From Cynocephalus volans (Eukaryota > Chordata > Mammalia > Dermoptera > Cynocephalidae), in NCBI RefSeq assembly GCF_027409185.1, contig NC_084467.1, positions 17,722,501 through 17,786,500 of the forward strand: a stretch of 64,000 bases of DNA, read 5' to 3'. The position numbers and the translations under genes are program-made. This document shows, in pieces, positions 58,801-64,000 of the stretch. The notes below the pieces were generated by a model. The model saw only the letters and a list, made by a program, of their open reading frames with translations. It made no database searches and was not told the DNA's origin. Numbering within the stretch: position 1 is the first letter of the stretch; the number at the start of each line of letters is the position of its first letter.

Positions 58801-60429
58801 GACTCACCACATTTTACAGAGGAGGAAACTGAGGCTCAGTGAGGAGTAATAAGTCACCCAAGGTCACACAGCCTGGGGGTGGGAAGCCAAGTCTGACTGA
58901 TGCCCATGTGCTGTGTGGGCATCCAGCCTTTGTACTATATCTAAGGGGAGCTGGACACCCATTAATCCTGGGCAAAGAGGGACCTGAGCTCCAAGAACAT
59001 TGGCCTTGAGGGGACAGCTCTCACCTGCTAGGCTCCATCCCCTTCTCCTGGCAGCAGCCTCCCAATTCCTTTGGGGACCTCCTGTCCCCACTCACTGTCC
59101 ACAATTTGGAGGGGCTGATACTGCTCCCCCCAGTATCCGACCCCCCACTCCAGGAGTGGGCACACATCCCAGGCCTGGCCAGTCGACATTTTTCCATTCT
59201 CTCTGGTAATGGTGATTGCTCTAAAAGTGAAGATGTGAGTCATGCCAGGCCACCAAGAGTCTATCCAGGACTTTTGTGGGAGAATATTGAGAAAAGGGAG
59301 CCACCTTTTTGCTGGGCTTTCTGTGCAGGAAGCGTTGTTGTCAACACATGGGGACAGAACGTTTGGGGCAGAGCTCTTGGAGAGGAAGACGGAGGCAAGA
59401 GGTGGATGACTGAGGACATCATTTGAGGACCTGGATCCAGCCATGCCTGAAGCTCCCTCCTGGACTCTACTCAAGCCAGTTTGGTGTCCTGACTTAGACT
59501 ATTTTGTTATCTGGAAAACCGAAGAGAGTGGTGCGAGCCACACCTCAGATGACAAGTGCGGGTCTTCAAGATTTTCCCACCTTTCCTGCTGGGCCACTAA
59601 CCTTCATGTCAGTTCCAGATACCGTTAGACCAGTAATAATGATAAGGAACGTTTCAATACGTGCTCCTCTTCTCACTATTCTCTGCCTAGTAAACTCCTA
59701 TTCGTCTTTCAAGAGCCAGCAGATAATGGCACTTCTATCGTAAGGAAATTCCCTGAGATTTCTTGCCCCCTCCTCTTTCCTCCACACCTCCCCCTGCCAT
59801 GCTGTTCTCCCTTGGAGTGGGCAGGGAGCTAGCCTCTGCATTGTCATGTCTGTCTTGGAACCTCTGAGCTCCTTTAGAGCAGGCCCCATGCCTCATTCAT
59901 TCATTCATTCACTAAGCATGGGCCTCTGTGCTGTGTGCTAGGGGGGAGAGACATTCTTTCCCGTCATGCAGCTTACCATCATAGGGGGTGGGTGAGGCAG
60001 GCAGGTAGGGCTAGATGGGGCCAAGGCCCTTGGGTTTCATCCTGCAAACCATGGACAGCCACTGAAGGTTGTGAGTGGGGGAAATGTGGTGGAGACCATG
60101 TTAGTTCCAATGGGGACGTGGAGGGGCCAAAGCTGAGCACAGGATAGTTGGGGCAGGGCCCAGGTAGGAGGCAGAGATGGTGGCTTGGGCTGTGAGGTGG
60201 CAGAAGGTAGAGAGAGATGAAGTGGTGGGGGCTGCTGATTGGTTGGAAAGAGGGAGGTGGGGAAGGCTCCAGGATGATGCTCGGGTTTCCATCTTTTGCA
60301 ACCAAGAGGTTGGTGGGACCATCCCTGAGAGAGAGGACACAGGGACAAAAGCAGGGCAGGGGCCAGGGGTAGGGAATGTTGAATTTGAGGAGCCTGTGGG
60401 ACCTTCAGATGGAGATGTAGATCCATCTC

Positions 60430-60790
60430 TGTTTTCACGATTTTCCTGGGCTCAATGCCTGGCCCATCATGTCAGGAAAGTCCTGTCCACCCTGCAGCCT
60501 CCACTCTGCCCTTGGCCCCCTGCCCTCTCCGTGCAGCCACAGGGATCCTCCTACAGCTCTCTGAAGAGGCCATGCTCTTCCTCCCAGCCTTTGCATATGC
60601 TGTTTCCTCCGCTTGGCATGTGCTTCCTGCTTTGATCCCCTTTGCCTGGCTAATTCTTGTGCTACATGGCACCTCGTCCAAGAAGCATTCCTGATGCCCC
60701 CCAGCTGGGAGCCATCATACCTCAGAGCTCCCACAGCCCTTTCTGTGACTGCCACATGGGGCTTTTCAACTCTGCATGGCACGCTCGAGT
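60430..60790 (+). repeat. L2 LINE fragment
   Basis: GCATATGCTGTTTCCTCCGC, CATGGCACCTCGTCCAAGAA and CCTGATGCCCCCCAGC match the L2 order. It is followed directly by a + strand MIR that carries two SINE insertions. Confidence 0.65.
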
Positions 60791-60927
60791 TCAGTCAGTA
60801 GAGCACAGTGGTTAAGCTCCGAGCTGTGGGGACAGGCTGCCTGAGTTCAAACCCCAACCCCCCATTTCCTGGCTGGGTGACCCTGAGAAAGCCACTCACC
60901 CTCTCTGCCCCTCAACTCCTCATCTTT

Positions 60928-61067
60928 TTTTTTTTTTTTTTTGTCATTTTCGTGACCGGCACTCAGCCAGTGAGCGCACCGGCCATCCCTATATAGGATC
61001 CGAACCCGCGGCTGGAGCGTCGCTGCGCTCCCAGCGCCGCACTCTCCCAAGTGCGCCACGGGCTCGG
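60928..61067 (-). mobile_element. tRNA-derived SINE (CYN-like) with perfect target-site duplication
   Basis: A T tail, GTCATTTTCGTGACCGGC, CCCTATATAGGATCCGAACC and GTGCGCCACGGGCTCGG. The 19-bp direct repeat CCCTCAACTCCTCATCTTT occurs at 60909-60927 and 61068-61086. It has split a + strand MIR exactly inside its CTCATCTGTAAAATG core. Confidence 0.9.
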
Positions 61068-61169
61068 CCCTCAACTCCTCATCTTTAAAATAGGGATAAC
61101 AATAGTACTTATCTCTCAGGATTTGCCTTAATCATTAAGTCAGTTAGCTCACATAAGAAAATGTGCCTG

Positions 61170-61348
61170 GGGCCGGCCTGTAGCTCACTCGGGAGAGTGC
61201 GGTGCTTATAGCACTAAGGCCACGGGTTCGGATCCCATATAGGGATGGCCAGTTAGCTCACTAGGTGAGCATGGTGCTGACAACACCAAGTCAAGGGTTA
61301 AGATCCCCTTACCAGTCATCCTTAAAATAAATAAATAAATAAATAAAA
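61170..61348 (+). mobile_element. Dimeric tRNA-Ile-derived SINE (CYN-like) with perfect target-site duplication
   Basis: Two tRNA-like monomers in tandem: the first has GTAGCTCACTCGGGAGAG and GGGTTCGGATCCC, the second GTTAGCTCACTAGGTGAG and GGGTTAAGATCCCC, followed by an (AAAT)n tail. The 17-bp target-site duplication ATAAGAAAATGTGCCTG lies at 61153-61169 and 61349-61365. It sits in the same MIR as the previous SINE, in the opposite orientation. Confidence 0.92.
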
Positions 61349-62416
61349 ATAAGAAAATGTGCCTGACTCTTAGGAAATGCTCAATATTAACATATTGCCT
61401 CTTTGTCTCTCCCAAGAGTCTCAAAGGTCCTCATGGGCTAATTCATGCCCAGAAAATAGCATGGGCTGGTACATGGGCAGAGCCCACCTGATTGCCTGAG
61501 AAAGAACCAGGGCAGTCTGGGATTGGCCTTCCAATAACCCAAATTAAACATAAGAGAGGGCACAGAACAGTATCTGAGCCTAGGGCCAGGGTCAGAGGGA
61601 GGCCCAGAGGAGGCCCAGGGCTTGATGCTGAAGGGACCCACTTTGGGGTCTGGCCCAGCATGTGCCTCTGCCTGGCAAGGTATCAGATTCTCAGAACATG
61701 GCAGAGATTCAAAGATGGGGAGAACCCTCTCCAGCCCCTGTCTCACTGAAGCCCCCAAGACACTCGTCCCCTGTATATCCCCCATCCCTGGCTGGCCACC
61801 TCATGCCCCCACCCAGCTCCAGGGCCTCCAGCCCATCTCTCCTTCCACGTCTGCAGTTCCCCTCAGGGATGCCCTGGTGAGGCCCCTCCTCGGCTGCTCC
61901 TCCTTTGAACTGGCTTGGATTATGCAGTGTTTGCTCAGTGAGACTGAGACAGACCCTCACACCCTCCCACAGCAGCCCCTGCCCAGATGGTGCACAATCC
62001 CCAGGCCACATGCCCCTTCCCATCCCCCTTGAGGACCATTCTCCAAGTCCTGACAGCTCTGTCCTCAGCGACGCTCTGCCTCCCATGCAAACTCATCCCT
62101 TTCTTGGCCCAGTCTCTGGGCAGTGCACGTGGGAGTCCACAGACACTTTAAATCCAACAAGTTCCAAACACAATTTATCATTTCCTCCCCAAATCTGCTC
62201 CTCCTGTGCAGCCCTGCCCTGGCAGCCAGCACCTGGGCACTAAAGCTGGAGCCCTGGGCCTGCTTCCCACCCCTGCGGTCAAAAGCATGGCCCAGGCCCT
62301 GCCTCTTAGACCACTAGCATCTCTCAGCCCTGCTCTGCCTCAGCTCCTGTCCCCTCCATAAAAGCCGCCTCCTCACCTGCCTCCAGGATTCCCCCTCATC
62401 CAATTCATCCTCCTCA

Positions 62417-63022
62417 GCATGTGGCCTGGGGATCCCCAAGACCCTTCAGGGAGTTTGTGAGGTCGCATTTTTTTCAAAATAATAAGCCAGACATAAAAGA
62501 GATCTGCAAAAACGTATAGCAATGCCACTCTGCCCACTAAGTATTTTAATTTTTGAAAATATCATTATTTTTCATAAAAAGATATTTATTTTAACATATA
62601 TAATGGGTTTATTATTATTTTGAAATGAATTAATAAATATGTTTAAGTTTTCTGTCTTAATTTCTTTTTTTTTTTTTAAAGATGACCGGTAAGAGGATCT
62701 TTTTTGTGCACCCGCCATTCCTATATAGGATCCGAACCCGCGGCGGGAGCGTCACTGCGCTCCCAGCGCTGCACTCTCCCGAGTGCGCCATGGGCTTGGC
62801 CCCGGTAAGGGGATCTTAACCCTTGACTTGGTGTTGTCAGCACCACACTCACCCAAGTGAGCCAAGGGCTGGCCCTTGTCTCAGTTGCTAATACAAGTAC
62901 ATATTGCATTCATGGATTGTTATCAACAATCCATATAAATGAAAATTGTTTGGAGTCCTTTCTCAAAAAGTTTTGAAGAGTATAAAGGGATCCTGACACC
63001 AGAAAGTTTGAGAACCACTGCT
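62417..63022 (+). mobile_element. hAT (Charlie-type) DNA transposon remnant, SINE-interrupted
   Basis: Starts near GGGATCCCCAAGACCCTTCA, passes an AT-rich middle (GCCAGACATAAAAGAGATC), and ends with the hAT-type terminus AAAGTTTGAGAACCACTGCT. The SINE at 62662-62875 splits it. There is no transposase reading frame, so this is a non-autonomous or decayed copy. Confidence 0.65.
62662..62875 (-). mobile_element. Dimeric or trimeric CYN-like SINE, reverse orientation
   Basis: A T tail followed by three SINE-derived blocks: GACCGGTAAGAGGATC, then CCTATATAGGATCCGAACCC to CGAGTGCGCCATGGGC, then GTAAGGGGATCTTAACCC to GTGAGCCAAGGGCTGGCC. It is inserted in a hAT-type DNA transposon fragment. Confidence 0.8.
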
Positions 63023-63149
63023 CTAGAATTGATCATCAGATGCAAAGGTTGTGAAGACAACTTTGTCTGTCTTGTTCTCAATCAGGACCTAGCACTGTGC
63101 CTGGCATTCAGCATGGTAGGTGCTCAATATATGCTTACTGATCAAATAG

Positions 63150-63605
63150 ATTAGTGATGTCCCTCCAGCTGCCCAAACCCTTTACTGATTCCTCACTGTC
63201 TATTGGATTGAGTTCAAGCCCCGTGGCCTTTTTAAAGTCCCCTGAATATGCTGTTCCCCTTTTGTCTCCAGATCTCTGCCTGCATTGTCTCTTTGTCCCA
63301 ATACCCTCCTTGTCCTTCTTCACCTGGCTATCACCTACTCCCTTTTCAAGATGAGAGTCACGTACCACTTCCTCCAGGAAGCCTGCCAGGCTGTCTCTCA
63401 TCTGAGCTGGATGCCTCCCTGGGATCCCACCACTCTCACACTGCCCCCATCAAAGCACTTCAGAGCACTTGTTACCCTCTTCTGAAATGGTCTGTTTTGG
63501 TGTGTTCCCTCAGAAGACAGCAAGCTCCTTGCTCATCTCTGCATCCCACACCCCGTGCACAGAGCCTGGCACATAGTAGGTGCTCAGCAAATTTTGGAGC
63601 TGAAT
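63150..63605 (+). repeat. L2 LINE 3' end
   Basis: CTGATTCCTCACTGTCTATTGG, CTTCCTCCAGGAAGCC, AGCAAGCTCCTTGCTCATC, GAGCCTGGCACATAGTAGG and TGAATAAATAG run in the L2 order to its terminus. Confidence 0.75.
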
Positions 63606-64000
63606 AAATAGGCTATGCCAGGTGGATCCAGAATTTTTATATAAAGGAACATCCAGGCAGCTATCTTGTCAGAGGGGTGTTGGAGGGTGGCTAAGGGATG
63701 TGCCTGAAGTTGTAGTAGTTCACACAGGTTAAGCCATTTGAACTCCCTGAGCCTCAGCTTGCTCATTTGTGAGGTGGGGTTAATGACAATACCTCTCCTC
63801 TGTGCTTCGCAGAAAGGTTTTGCAAACTGTAAAGTGCTATGCACATGCAAGATTTTCATTATTACTATTAGAGCTGGGAAGGGACTTGGAGGTGGCAGCA
63901 TAGCCTCAATCTTAGAGCTGAGAAAGACTGAGCAATTGATTTCATCCAACCTCCTCATTTTACAGGTAAGAAAACTAAGACTCAGACAGGAGTCTAATGT

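Larger units (their letters stand above)
60795..61400 (+). repeat. MIR carrying two younger SINE insertions
   Basis: MIR text runs AGAGCACAGTGGTTAAG to CTCCTCATCTTT, resumes with AAAATAGGGATAAC after the first SINE, and resumes again with ACTCTTAGGAAATGCTCAA after the second. Removing both SINEs and one copy of each duplication restores a continuous MIR. Confidence 0.85.
54336..64000. other. Intergenic block to the window end
   Basis: - strand MIR at about 55460-55610, 55620-55740, 56320-56410, 57530-57640, 57930-58110, 58805-58930 and 63880-64000; + strand MIR at about 55740-55970, 56920-57010, 57290-57430 and 63730-63870; an L2 tail at about 59680-59930 ending in (TCAT)n; unique DNA at about 58940-59650 and 61400-62400 with no recognised gene. 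Confidence 0.55.

Noticed and set aside
1-64000. CRISPR arrays, operons, ribosome binding sites, bacterial mobile elements
   Set aside because: The DNA is mammalian nuclear; none of these features apply or are present.

Overview
This is nuclear DNA of a placental mammal: spliced genes with GT-AG introns, long non-coding spacers and many ancient mammalian repeats (MIR, L2, L1M, MER5A, MER3, MER20, MaLR). The lineage clue is a set of about eight short tRNA-Ile-derived SINE copies, monomers and dimers with recognisable A and B boxes and A-rich tails. They resemble the CYN SINEs described from colugos (Dermoptera). I see no Alu, B1/B2, CAN or bovine SINEs. The likely source is a flying lemur such as Galeopterus; this is an inference from memory of the repeat families.

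The only protein-coding genes I can support are the three complement C1q chain genes, all on the + strand in the order C1QA (coding 20282-21943), C1QC (26037-29145), C1QB (38569-40529). Each has two coding exons split by one phase-1 intron inside a Gly codon of the collagen-like region. Predicted lengths are 245, 245 and 251 residues, equal to human when the human B chain is counted from its third Met. The three products assemble into C1q, the recognition subunit of the classical complement pathway: N-terminal Cys residues link chains, Gly-X-Y stalks bind C1r/C1s, and gC1q heads bind IgG, IgM and other targets. The order is that of the human 1p36 cluster, so the left flank should lie between EPHA8 and C1QA and the right flank between C1QB and EPHB2. 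No exon of either Eph gene is visible.

Layout: 1-19.2 kb is intergenic, with many MIR and L2 copies, an AT-rich palindromic array, a 220-bp inverted repeat pair, a diverged TCTG array, two AT-rich stretches that look like conserved enhancers, a possible antisense transcript 3' end or retrocopy, a solo LTR with intact TG...CA ends, and a mariner-type MITE. 19.2-22.2 kb is C1QA, 25.7-29.4 kb C1QC, 38.5-40.7 kb C1QB. A roughly 550-bp GGAT tetranucleotide array ends about 50 bp before the C1QB coding exon. 40.7-64 kb is intergenic, with L2, MIR, hAT and L1 fragments, an exact 80-bp tandem duplication, a CpG-rich patch, and young SINEs with perfect target-site duplications.

The most interesting biology is in the C1q chains. 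The A chain lacks the Asn of its usual N-glycosylation sequon, while the B chain has a sequon absent from human, four residues before Arg B114. Several Arg/His positions implicated in human IgG binding are changed, and the B chain carries an extra N-terminal Cys.
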